Shown: piece by piece, positions 15,959 to 26,091 of the stretch
Layout of the letters: each line of letters begins with the position of its first letter
How positions within the stretch are numbered: position 1 is the stretch's first letter
From: Deltaproteobacteria bacterium
Lineage (GTDB): Bacteria; Desulfobacterota_D; UBA1144; Nemesobacterales; JAJCZQ01
Direction of reading: 5' to 3'
Assembly: GCA_029262335.1 (NCBI GenBank)
Contig: JAJCZQ010000003.1
Coordinates: 1 to 64,000, forward strand
Length of the DNA: 64,000 nt
The notes under the pieces: model-generated
What the model was told of the DNA's origin: nothing
Seen by the model: only the letters and a program-made list of their open reading frames with translations
Database searches by the model: none
Translations under genes and position numbers: made by a program

Positions 15959-16489
15959 ATGCTTAAAATAATAAAATCACTTATAGTACTTTTAATAATT
16001 ATTATTGTCCTGTTTTTAGTAATTGGTATTTTTCTTCCAAAGGAGTACACAGTTTCAAGATCGGTAGTTATTGATGCTAATCCGCAGCAAATACATCCTT
16101 ACTTAAATGACCTTAATAACTGGCCCCAATGGTCTCCGTGGACAGAGAATGATCCAACTATGAAAATTACTTTAGGTGATATTACTTCAGGTGTGGGTGC
16201 TTCGCAGTCCTGGGTTGGTAAAGACGGGGATGGTTCCCTTTTATTTACACAAAGCAGTATTCAGGATGGCATTGATTATGATGTGGAATTTAATCAGGGC
16301 CAGTTTAAGTGTAAGAGTGCCTTTGAGTATTTACCCGAAGGCCAGCAGACAGATGTTATATGGGAAATGAAAGGCAAAGTGGATACTCCGGTCCTTGGAG
16401 GCTATTTTGCTGCCAAGATGGATTCCTGGGTCGGCCCTGAGTTTGAAAAAGGACTTCAAAACTTAAAAAAAGTGGTCGAGAGTAATTAA
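15959..16489 (+). CDS. membrane-anchored SRPBCC (polyketide-cyclase-like) protein
   Basis: 176 residues: one N-terminal hydrophobic helix (about 5-28) and a SRPBCC/START-like domain beginning YTVSRSVVIDANPQQIHPYLNDLNNWPQWSPW. The C-terminus GYFAAKMDSWVGPEFEKGLQNLKKVVE is typical of this group. The domain binds hydrophobic ligands; the role is unknown. The start is set by the promoter described just upstream. Confidence 0.8.
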   Translation: MLKIIKSLIVLLIIIIVLFLVIGIFLPKEYTVSRSVVIDANPQQIHPYLNDLNNWPQWSPWTENDPTMKITLGDITSGVGASQSWVGKDGDGSLLFTQSSIQDGIDYDVEFNQGQFKCKSAFEYLPEGQQTDVIWEMKGKVDTPVLGGYFAAKMDSWVGPEFEKGLQNLKKVVESN

Positions 16490-16621
16490 CTGGCCCTATT
16501 GTATTTAAATAATTCTTAAAATAACAAAACCAATAAACCCTGCTTCGTCGTAAGTTTAGATAAATTTGGAATTTATAGTAATTCCTGATTTATAAATTTA
16601 ATTGATGAAGGAGGCTGAATT

Positions 16622-17278
16622 ATGTTTAAGAAACAAATTTTTGGGTTTTTTATGATTTTAGGGACAGTGGGATTGTTAATTACTCTTGGTGCTTGTGATA
16701 GTGATAGCAGCACAACAGCGCAGGACCTTGATACCGCAACAGTTCGTGTACAGAACCTTACTGCAGGACAACCGTTTGGATCGACAGTAGTTATTGTGCA
16801 TAACTCTAATTTCAGGTTATTTGAAAATGGTCAGGCAGCATCCGATGGACTTAGGCAATTAGCTGAAGATGCATTTACAGATCCTATAATGATTGAAGCA
16901 GAGGCTAATCCGGATGTTTTACAGGTATTTGTCGGGTCAAGTGTTCCCCCTCTTCAATCTGACCAGGTCGAAATAGAGTTTACACCGGAATTTAACCAGG
17001 TAAGTGTTGCACAAATGCTTGTAAACACCAATGACGCATTCTATGCAGCAAGGAATATTAATATCCCTGCCACTGGATCCACTCTTGCAAGGGTACCTGC
17101 ATATGATGCCGGGACTGAAGTAGACGATGAAAACTGTCTGAATGTTCCGGGACCTGCATGCGTTGGTGGTAACAGGGGGCAGAATCCACAGAGTGGAGTT
17201 GTTTATATAAGTAACGGTGTGTTTGGAGAAGTAAACGGCATTACTACGGATCTGGATAATCAAAGTCTGTATGACTAA
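16622..17278 (+). CDS. spondin-domain lipoprotein
   Basis: A 218-residue exported lipoprotein. The signal peptide ends in a lipobox LGAC with the lipidated cysteine at C25. The mature part has a Spondin_N-like domain: VRVQNLTAGQPFGSTVVIVHN, FRLFENGQAASDGLRQLAEDA and VSVAQMLVNTNDAFYAARNI. Bacterial spondin-domain proteins are extracytoplasmic and of unknown role. A strong AAGGAGG precedes the ATG, and a good intrinsic terminator follows the stop, so this is a single-gene unit. Confidence 0.8.
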   Translation: MFKKQIFGFFMILGTVGLLITLGACDSDSSTTAQDLDTATVRVQNLTAGQPFGSTVVIVHNSNFRLFENGQAASDGLRQLAEDAFTDPIMIEAEANPDVLQVFVGSSVPPLQSDQVEIEFTPEFNQVSVAQMLVNTNDAFYAARNINIPATGSTLARVPAYDAGTEVDDENCLNVPGPACVGGNRGQNPQSGVVYISNGVFGEVNGITTDLDNQSLYD

Positions 17279-17318
17279 CCCGGTTGCGGACGTTTCAGTC
17301 TCAAGATAAATAAATTAT

Positions 17319-17352
17319 ATTGGGTGAGGTAATCTCTCACCCAATTTTTTTT
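17319..17352 (+). terminator. intrinsic terminator after the spondin gene
   Basis: ATTGGGTGAG (17319-17328) and CTCACCCAAT (17336-17345) form a perfect 10-bp stem with a 7-nt loop, followed by a T-run from 17346. The 3' arm overlaps the stop codon of the convergent oxyR-like gene (17337-17339). Confidence 0.9.
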
Positions 17353-18236
17353 ATTAGCTTCCCGTATTCCCTAATTACAGTATCTTCAAATTTGAGAGCA
17401 ATGGATTTTTTACTTCTGTCCATATAACTGACACTTACTACGGTCCTTGAAGGACGTTCTTCAATTTCTCTATATAAGGTTCCCTTTGGGCTGTTTGTCA
17501 GAGCGGTCATCAGTGGGATTATAGACACTCCAACATCTGAAGATACGCAGTTTGTAATTGTGCTGAGGTTCCAGGTTTTACATACAATGTCCGGGTTAAT
17601 GGAAGTCTGATAGCAAAAACTTTTTACCTGTTCTCCAAAGCAGTGTTCTTCGTCCAGTGCAATAAAAGGGAGGTCATCGAGGTCTTTTAACCTGATTTTT
17701 CGTGATTTACTTAGTTTGTGACTTTTGGGCATTGTCAGAACAAGTTTATCATTAAATAGTTCTCTACTGCTAAGCAGTTTGTTATTAATTGGCAGGCTCA
17801 TTATTCCAATATCAATCTGGAAATTTATAAGCATTTCGATCAGTCTGTCTGTCAGGTTTTCCTGCACCTTAATAACTGCGTCGGGGTTTTCTTTTTTAAA
17901 CGATTTAAGTGTGCCGGGAAGAATATAAGGGGCTATTGTGGGTATGATTCCTACAGAGAGAGTACCCAAATTGCCTGACCTTTCTTCTGACATTCTAAGT
18001 TTGATCTCTTTTGATTCATTTAAAATTCTTTTTGCACCAGGAAGAAGGGTATTCCCGGCTTCAGTAAGGACGACTTTTTTTCCGAGTCGGTCAAACAGTT
18101 TTGTACCAATTTCTTTTTCCAGTTTGATAATCTGCTGGCTAAGAGAAGGCTGGGCGACGAAGCACCTCTTGGCTGCTTTGCTGAAGCTGCCGGTTTCAAC
18201 TACTGCAATAAAATATTTTAACTGGTGAAGTTCCAT
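17337..18236 (-). CDS. oxyR: OxyR-type LysR family peroxide sensor
   Basis: A 299-residue LysR-type regulator with an N-terminal winged helix (GSFSKAAKRCFVAQPSLSQQIIKLE, 16-40) and a substrate-type sensor domain. Two cysteines, C199 and C208, lie in ALDEEHCFGEQVKSFC and fall at exactly the E. coli OxyR numbers for the peroxide-reactive and resolving cysteines. It is transcribed divergently from katG across an OxyR-like box. It should activate katG on hydrogen peroxide exposure and may control itself. Confidence 0.9.
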   Translation of the reverse strand: MELHQLKYFIAVVETGSFSKAAKRCFVAQPSLSQQIIKLEKEIGTKLFDRLGKKVVLTEAGNTLLPGAKRILNESKEIKLRMSEERSGNLGTLSVGIIPTIAPYILPGTLKSFKKENPDAVIKVQENLTDRLIEMLINFQIDIGIMSLPINNKLLSSRELFNDKLVLTMPKSHKLSKSRKIRLKDLDDLPFIALDEEHCFGEQVKSFCYQTSINPDIVCKTWNLSTITNCVSSDVGVSIIPLMTALTNSPKGTLYREIEERPSRTVVSVSYMDRSKKSIALKFEDTVIREYGKLIKKIG

Positions 18237-18251
18237 CTTCTTTGTTTGGAT

Positions 18252-18288
18252 ATAGTTAAAAACTATAGTTCATATTTGTAATATATAT
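18252..18288 (+). promoter_or_regulatory. OxyR binding site between oxyR and katG
   Basis: The OxyR recognition pattern is ATAG-N7-CTAT-N7-ATAG-N7-CTAT. Here ATAG (18252-18255) and CTAT (18263-18266) match perfectly with N7; the next two tetramers in exact register are ATTT (18274-18277, 2 of 4) and ATAT (18285-18288, 3 of 4). The site lies 68 nt before the katG ATG and 15 nt from the oxyR start. Confidence 0.7.
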
Positions 18289-18353
18289 TTGATTTCTATC
18301 CTTTAATATACAATTATATAAGTAGTATTAAAAGAGATATAACAGGAGACTAA

Positions 18354-20561
<2,208 letters not shown>

Positions 20562-20592
20562 TCAGATTTATAAATAAAAACAATAAAAATTG

Positions 20593-20627
20593 AAGAGGTG
20601 GCTAATTTAATTAGTTACCTCTTTTTT
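20593..20627 (+). terminator. intrinsic terminator after katG
   Basis: AAGAGGT (20593-20599) pairs with ACCTCTT (20617-20623), with an inner CTAAT/ATTAG stem, followed by a T-run (20622-20627). Confidence 0.9.
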
Positions 20628-20658
20628 ATTTTGGTTATATTATTGCTGGGTTAAAAAT

Positions 20659-21378
20659 ATGAATAAAGAAAATGATGATTTTATAGATATATCAGAGAAG
20701 GGAAGGGCAAAAGACGGCACAGTCCTTTCTAGTGATAACAGGCTGTTTTTCCAGTTTTTGGCATTCAGGGGCAGTTCTGATGAAAGTGAGCTGATAACCT
20801 CTTTAAGAAATTTCGGGCTTGATGGTGCATTGTATGCGGATATTAATGACCCTAATGGTTTCGGCCTTGTCGTTATGTCGCAAGACCCTGACTACTTCGT
20901 AACAGAGCTTAGAAGTTTCCTTGTTAACACCCCATTTGATAAATACAGGCAGAAAGATGAGCTAACAATGTTTGGCCGTACTTATTCCTTTGGCTATGAA
21001 AGTGACCTTGATCAGACATTAATACACGGGCCAAGAAAAAAAATACTGGACGATCTTCTAAAATGGGTAATCTGGTATCCTCTCAGGAGGTCAAAGGAGT
21101 TTGAAACTCTCTCCCCTGATGAACAAAGGTCTATTCTTGGTGAGCATGGCAAGATAGGATTTAAATTTGGAAAATCCGGGTTTGCCACTGATATAAGACT
21201 TGCATGCCACGGCCTTGATAAAAACGACAATGATTTTGTAATAGGGATCCTTGGCAAAGAGCTTTATCCTTTGTCAGCGGTAATACAGACGATGCGCAAA
21301 ACAAGGCAGACTTCGCTCCATCTTGAAAGCCTTGGGCCATTTTTTATTGGCAAAAAGATATGGCAGTCTGATTTATAA
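20659..21378 (+). CDS. chlorite-dismutase (Cld/HemQ) family protein
   Basis: 239 residues with a C-terminal half typical of the Cld family: KWVIWYPLRRSKEFETLSPDE, LGEHGKIGFKFGKSG, GLDKNDNDFVIGIL and TSLHLESLGPFFIGKKIW. Members bind heme or act as coproheme decarboxylases (HemQ); true chlorite dismutases are a minority. The axial histidine expected a few residues before GLD appears displaced (CHGLD), so I cannot say that heme is bound normally. Its position after the oxyR-katG pair hints at heme or oxidant chemistry, though a terminator separates them. Confidence 0.75.
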   Translation: MNKENDDFIDISEKGRAKDGTVLSSDNRLFFQFLAFRGSSDESELITSLRNFGLDGALYADINDPNGFGLVVMSQDPDYFVTELRSFLVNTPFDKYRQKDELTMFGRTYSFGYESDLDQTLIHGPRKKILDDLLKWVIWYPLRRSKEFETLSPDEQRSILGEHGKIGFKFGKSGFATDIRLACHGLDKNDNDFVIGILGKELYPLSAVIQTMRKTRQTSLHLESLGPFFIGKKIWQSDL

Positions 21379-21398
21379 ACAATCTGTCTGGAATGTTA

Positions 21399-21426
21399 TT
21401 GAAAACATCCCTTCAAAAAGTATATT
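21399..21426 (+). promoter_or_regulatory. promoter immediately before ftsY
   Basis: TTGAAA (21399-21404), a 16-nt spacer, TATATT (21421-21426) and then 9 nt to the ATG at 21436. No Shine-Dalgarno lies in that interval, so ftsY is predicted to be leaderless or to have a 2-3 nt leader. Confidence 0.6.
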
Positions 21427-21435
21427 AATCATCTC

Positions 21436-22737
21436 ATGAACAGCTTATTAAACACAATCAACAGTTATCCCGCGGTATATGCAGATATATTTGTAGTTTT
21501 TGTATTGGCATTAATACTGTATTTATTAACTCTTTTTATCTCGAAAATCTTATCCGGCAAAGATGCCGAAACTGTAGAAACTGAACCAGATAAACAGATC
21601 AGTGCAACAGACCTCGAAGAAATAAAGACTGAAGTACCTCCACCGCCGGTTGAGGCCGATGATATTCAGGATGCATTTAAATCATCCGGGCCCGTGGTCC
21701 GGGAAACAGTTGTAACAGAAGAAATACTAACTGAAGAACCAATTGCCGAGATTCCTCCGGAACCCGAACAAGTAGTTGAGGAAGTTGTTGAAGAACCCGC
21801 ACCTGCTCCCGCTGAACCTGAAACAGTAATTTCAAGATTAAGAAAAGGGCTCTCTAAAACCCAGACCGGACTGTTTGGCAAACTTGACGGCATATTCTCG
21901 AGGAGTGAGATTGACCAGGAGACCTGGGATGAGTTTGAAGAATCTTTAATTTCATCCGATATAGGTGTTAATACAACAATGAAACTCAGGGAAGTTATTT
22001 CAGGCAGTAACCTCAATGACCCCTCTGAGATTAAGGATGCTTTAAAAGAAGAAATACTGAAAATATTAAAAAATGCTGAAGGCGGCATTTCGGAATTTAA
22101 GGCAAAACCAACGGTGATGATGGTTGCAGGTGTAAACGGTGTGGGTAAAACAACCACAATTGGCAAACTTGCCAACAAGTTTATTAAAGATGGCAACAAA
22201 GTAATGGTTGCTGCAGCTGATACCTTCAGGGCCGCAGCAATTGAACAGCTTGAGGTATGGTCACAAAGGGTAGGAAGCGATTTTATAAAGGGCAGTCCAG
22301 GTGCAGACCCGTCTGCTGTAGCTTTTGATGCTGTTCAGGCATCGCAGGCAAGGGGTATAGACCTCTTAATTGTTGATACTGCCGGAAGACTTCATACAAA
22401 AACCAACCTCATGGACGAGCTTAAGAAAATTAAACGTATACTTGGAAGAGAAATCAGTGATTCCCCACATGAAGTACTGATAGTGCTTGATGCTACTACA
22501 GGGCAGAACGCAGTACAGCAGGCAAAGTCTTTTAACGAAGCTATAGATATAAGTGGTATAGTCCTTACTAAACTGGATGGTACTGCAAAAGGCGGCGTTA
22601 TTATTGCAATAGCAGATGAACTAAATATCCCGGTAAAATATATTGGAATAGGCGAAGCACTCGAAGACCTGAGGGAGTTTAATGCAGAAGAGTTTGTTGA
22701 AGCACTCTTTGCAGAGGGTGATTCGACTGTTCATTAA
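21436..22737 (+). CDS. ftsY: signal recognition particle receptor FtsY
   Basis: A 433-residue FtsY with an unusual N-terminal transmembrane helix (about 16-36) and an acidic, proline-rich A region before the NG domain. The GTPase motifs are intact: G1 GVNGVGKTTTIGK, the ADTFRAAA box, G3 DTAGRLHT and G4 TKLDGTAKGG. It receives SRP-ribosome complexes at the inner membrane. It starts the ftsY-ribD-nadD-rsfS run directly behind a promoter with almost no leader. Confidence 0.96.
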   Translation: MNSLLNTINSYPAVYADIFVVFVLALILYLLTLFISKILSGKDAETVETEPDKQISATDLEEIKTEVPPPPVEADDIQDAFKSSGPVVRETVVTEEILTEEPIAEIPPEPEQVVEEVVEEPAPAPAEPETVISRLRKGLSKTQTGLFGKLDGIFSRSEIDQETWDEFEESLISSDIGVNTTMKLREVISGSNLNDPSEIKDALKEEILKILKNAEGGISEFKAKPTVMMVAGVNGVGKTTTIGKLANKFIKDGNKVMVAAADTFRAAAIEQLEVWSQRVGSDFIKGSPGADPSAVAFDAVQASQARGIDLLIVDTAGRLHTKTNLMDELKKIKRILGREISDSPHEVLIVLDATTGQNAVQQAKSFNEAIDISGIVLTKLDGTAKGGVIIAIADELNIPVKYIGIGEALEDLREFNAEEFVEALFAEGDSTVH

Positions 22738-22789
22738 TCAAAACCGGCTTACTTTCAGATTTGCATACTCAAACTATTAAAAAAACAGT

Positions 22790-23905
22790 ATGGATCAAAA
22801 CTCAAAAATAAAATTTATGGAGCTTGCATTAAAACTTGCCAAAAAAGGTGAGGGGATGACAAGCCCAAACCCGCTTGTTGGTGCTGTCCTGGTCAAAAAC
22901 GGCAGGATAATCGGTATGGGGTTTCATAAAAAGGCGGGGCTTCCTCATGCCGAGATTGAAGCATTTGAAGATGCGGTTAAAAGAGGAAATAAAATTGCAG
23001 GGTCTGACCTTTTTGTAAATCTCGAACCATGCTGCCATACAGGTAAGAGGACCCCTCCATGCACGGATGCTGTCATTCGTGAAAAAATATCCAGGGTTTT
23101 CGTAGGAATGACTGACCCAAACCCAAGGGTAAGCGGGCTTGGAATAAAGAAGCTAAAAAAAGCCGGGATAAAAGTTGAAAGCGGATTGCTTGAAGAAAAA
23201 TCAAAGAAACTAAACAAAGTATTTATCAAACATATTACGACAGGGTTTCCATATGTTGTTTTAAAGATGGCTGTAACACTTGACGGCAATATTGCCACTA
23301 AATCAGGGGATTCAAAATGGATTGGAAGTGAGACCCAGAGGAAATATGCCCATGAATTAAGGAATAAACTGGACTCGGTACTGGTTGGCATTAATACAGT
23401 ATTAAGTGATAACCCGAGTCTTAATGTGAGAATTAATAAAAAGAATATTTCCCAGCCGGTCCCCCTTGTACTAGATAGTAAATTAAGAACACCGGCAGGT
23501 TCCAATATTATTAAGATTCATGAGAAGGCAATAATAGCCTGTAGTAAAGAGGTCAAACAGGTGAAGGTAAACAAACTTGAAAATGCAGGGGCAATAGTAC
23601 TTCCAACGGCCACGGACAAGAACGGGCATATAAGGATTAAGCCTTTTTTTAAAAAACTTGTTAAGATGGATATCACAAGTGTTCTTCTCGAAGGAGGAAG
23701 TAAAGTTGCATCATCTGCTATCAGTGAAGGGCTTGTTGATGAGCTTAATATTTTTTATTCCCCAAAAATTGTTGGCGGTGACGGAATAAATATGATTGCC
23801 GGTCTGGGCATTGATAAAATGTCTAAAGCTATACCTGTAAACAATATAAATATAAAAAAAATAGGCCAGGAATTTATGGTTGAAGGATATATTAATAACA
23901 AATAG
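22790..23905 (+). CDS. ribD: bifunctional riboflavin biosynthesis protein RibD
   Basis: A 371-residue fused pyrimidine deaminase/reductase that performs the second and third steps of riboflavin synthesis. The deaminase zinc site is clear: HAEIEAF in the N-terminal part and PCCHTGKRTPPC about 25 residues later. The reductase half begins near KMAVTLDGNIATKSGDSKWI. It lies 52 bp after ftsY, 2 nt before nadD; ribE/ribAB/ribH are not in this cluster. No FMN riboswitch is visible upstream. Confidence 0.95.
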   Translation: MDQNSKIKFMELALKLAKKGEGMTSPNPLVGAVLVKNGRIIGMGFHKKAGLPHAEIEAFEDAVKRGNKIAGSDLFVNLEPCCHTGKRTPPCTDAVIREKISRVFVGMTDPNPRVSGLGIKKLKKAGIKVESGLLEEKSKKLNKVFIKHITTGFPYVVLKMAVTLDGNIATKSGDSKWIGSETQRKYAHELRNKLDSVLVGINTVLSDNPSLNVRINKKNISQPVPLVLDSKLRTPAGSNIIKIHEKAIIACSKEVKQVKVNKLENAGAIVLPTATDKNGHIRIKPFFKKLVKMDITSVLLEGGSKVASSAISEGLVDELNIFYSPKIVGGDGINMIAGLGIDKMSKAIPVNNINIKKIGQEFMVEGYINNK

Positions 23906-23907
23906 CT

Positions 23908-24576
23908 ATGGGTGCTAAATTAAAGGTGGGATTATTTGGGGGCAGTTTTAACCCCCTGCATATCGGACATCTAAGAGCTGCTGATGAGGTCAGGGAAATT
24001 CTGGATCTTGATAAAGTTGTTTTTATTCCGTCCTCTATTCATCCAATTAAAAATAAAAAAAATATTGTAGATGCCAGGTACAGGCTCAAAATGCTTGAAT
24101 TAGCAACCAGTGATACAGGGGAATTTGAGGTATCCGATGTTGAAATGAAACGTCCCGGCCCTTCATATACAATTGACACATTAAAACATTTTAAGAACAA
24201 GTTTAAGAATTACAGGCTGTTTTTTATTCTCGGTACTGAGAACCTTGCAAAGATTGATACATGGAAGGACTGCAGAGAGCTTTTTAACTATGCAGATTTT
24301 GCTGTAATAAGCAGGCCGGGCTTTAATTTTAAAAATATAAGGGATATAATTCCCCGCGGCCTGGCAAAAGAGTTTACTTTCTTGGAAAATAAGGAAGGTA
24401 AAACTGTTTATAAACATACCAGTGGTAATAAACTGATATTTTTTAAGATCAGTGGAATAAGAATTTCTTCAACAACATTAAGAAATTCTGTAAAAAACGG
24501 TAACTCAATTAAATATTTTGTACCGGATAGCGTAAATAAGTATATTCTAAAAAATAAGCTGTATTTGGGAGAATAA
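23908..24576 (+). CDS. nadD: nicotinate-nucleotide adenylyltransferase
   Basis: A 222-residue NadD, which adenylates nicotinate mononucleotide in NAD synthesis. The N-terminal nucleotidyltransferase motif GGSFNPLHIGH (residues 11-21) and the C-terminal ISSTTLR motif are present, and the middle has FILGTENLAKIDTWKD. It is followed closely by rsfS, the common nadD-rsfS pairing. Confidence 0.95.
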   Translation: MGAKLKVGLFGGSFNPLHIGHLRAADEVREILDLDKVVFIPSSIHPIKNKKNIVDARYRLKMLELATSDTGEFEVSDVEMKRPGPSYTIDTLKHFKNKFKNYRLFFILGTENLAKIDTWKDCRELFNYADFAVISRPGFNFKNIRDIIPRGLAKEFTFLENKEGKTVYKHTSGNKLIFFKISGIRISSTTLRNSVKNGNSIKYFVPDSVNKYILKNKLYLGE

Positions 24577-24577
24577 G

Positions 24578-24925
24578 ATCGAAGCAATAGATAAAGCCTT
24601 AATGATAGCAGAAGCGGCAATGGATAAAAAAGCAGAAGAGCCGGTAATAATTGATGTCTCAGAGCAAAGTGATGTTACGGACTATTTTGTAATATGCGGT
24701 GCAAATTCTGACAGAGGGGTAAAAACAATTGCTGACAATATAGAGGATGTCCTCAAAAAGGAAAAGGTGCAGATACTTGGTATAGAGGGGACACAGAAAA
24801 TGAACTGGATTTTAATTGATGCGGCAAACGTTGTAATACATATTCTGTACAGTCCATTAAGGGAGTTCTATGACCTTGAAGGCCTGTATATCGACTCTCC
24901 AAGAATAGCTCTCCCTCAGAACTAA
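24578..24925 (+). CDS. rsfS: ribosome silencing factor RsfS, probable AUC start
   Basis: RsfS binds L14 of the large subunit and blocks subunit joining in starvation. The core KKAEEPVIIDVSEQSDVTDYF, GTQKMNWILIDAANVVIHI and REFYDLEGLY is typical. The first ATG (24602) has no Shine-Dalgarno and cuts into the first helix. Eight codons upstream, in frame, an ATC at 24578 sits 6 nt after GGGAG (24567-24571, inside the nadD end) and gives the family's normal N-terminal length. I therefore prefer the ATC start; the ATG start gives 107 residues. Confidence 0.85.
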   Translation: MEAIDKALMIAEAAMDKKAEEPVIIDVSEQSDVTDYFVICGANSDRGVKTIADNIEDVLKKEKVQILGIEGTQKMNWILIDAANVVIHILYSPLREFYDLEGLYIDSPRIALPQN

Positions 24926-24944
24926 AAAATTATTCAATAATTTT
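24926..24944. terminator. AT-only palindrome between rsfS and ftsZ
   Basis: AAAATTATT (24926-24934) and AATAATTTT (24936-24944) form a perfect 9-bp inverted repeat with a single-base centre immediately after the rsfS stop, in the gap between convergent rsfS and ftsZ. It may be a weak bidirectional terminator. Confidence 0.3.
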
Positions 24945-24989
24945 AATTTTCAAACTTATAAAAAACTGTCCGGTAAATAATGCTGAGTT

Positions 24990-26057
24990 TTACTTAACTC
25001 CGCGTCTTCTTATAAATGCCGGAATTTCAAACTCATCTTCTTCATCAAGATCAGATGGGACAGTTGTGACAATGTTTTCAACTCTTTCCTGCATACCACT
25101 GTCGATACCTGTAGCAATAACCGTAATTCTTACAGTATCCTGGGTGTTCTGATCAAAGACCAGTCCAAATATGAGGTTTACATCGTCATGTGCCCTTTCC
25201 CTGATATAGTTGCAGGCATCATTTAACTCTTCAATGCCAAAATCAGGTGAGGCAGTTACGTTAAGTAATATGCCTTTTGCACCATCAATAGAGATATCTT
25301 CAAGCAGTGGGCTGGTAATTGCCATCTCTGCTGCTTCTATACCCCTTGTTGATCCCTGAGCAAAACCGGCACCCATAAGGGCCTTACCGCCATTTTCACT
25401 CATTATATTTTTAACATCGGCAAAATCGACGTTAATATAACCAGTGCCTGTGATAATATCCGAGATGCCCCTTACGGCCTGATACAATACTTCATCGGCC
25501 TTTTGGAAAGCATCAAGGATGCTGATTTTGTGAACTGCAGCAAGCCTGTCGTTTGGTACGACAATCAGGGTATCGACCTGCTTCTCAAGCTCCCTTATAC
25601 CTTCAAGAGCCTGCTTGTTCCTTTTGGGTCCTTCAAAACCAAAAGGTTTTGTTACTACGCCCACTGTAAGTGCGCCAATTTCACGGGATGTCTGTGCTAT
25701 AATCGGGGATGAACCTGTGCCGGTCCCTCCTCCCATGCCCGCGGTTACAAAGACCATGTCTGAACCTTCAAGTGCTTCTGCAATCTTGGATTGATCTTCA
25801 AGTGCAGCTTCTCTTCCAACGGAAGGGTCGCCTCCTGAACCTAATCCTTTTGTAACTCTCCCACCAAGCTGGATCTTGGTAGGTGCTGCAGATTTCTTTA
25901 GATCCTGTGAATCGGTATTGGCTGCTATGAATTCGACTCCGTTTAACCCTTTGTCGATCATTGCATTGATAGCGTTTCCGCCTGCACCGCCTGTACCGAT
26001 AACCTTGATCTTGGCCTTATTTTCAACTGAAGGAAATTCAATTTCAAAGTTTGCCAT
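24990..26057 (-). CDS. ftsZ: cell division protein FtsZ
   Basis: A 355-residue tubulin-like GTPase that forms the Z ring. The signature GGGTGTGSSP, the T7-loop NVDFADVKNIM and the conserved C-terminal peptide EIPAFIRR that binds FtsA are all present; the linker before it is short. It is the last gene of the dcw cluster with its own Shine-Dalgarno (AGGAGGAG) and a 34-bp gap from ftsA, which fits a higher translation rate than the upstream genes. Confidence 0.98.
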   Translation of the reverse strand: MANFEIEFPSVENKAKIKVIGTGGAGGNAINAMIDKGLNGVEFIAANTDSQDLKKSAAPTKIQLGGRVTKGLGSGGDPSVGREAALEDQSKIAEALEGSDMVFVTAGMGGGTGTGSSPIIAQTSREIGALTVGVVTKPFGFEGPKRNKQALEGIRELEKQVDTLIVVPNDRLAAVHKISILDAFQKADEVLYQAVRGISDIITGTGYINVDFADVKNIMSENGGKALMGAGFAQGSTRGIEAAEMAITSPLLEDISIDGAKGILLNVTASPDFGIEELNDACNYIRERAHDDVNLIFGLVFDQNTQDTVRITVIATGIDSGMQERVENIVTTVPSDLDEEDEFEIPAFIRRRGVK

Positions 26058-26091
26058 ATTTTATACTCCTCCTGGATAAAAACATTTTAAC

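Noticed and set aside
22738-22789. FMN riboswitch upstream of ribD
   Set aside because: The gap is only 52 bp and lacks the conserved FMN-element sequences.
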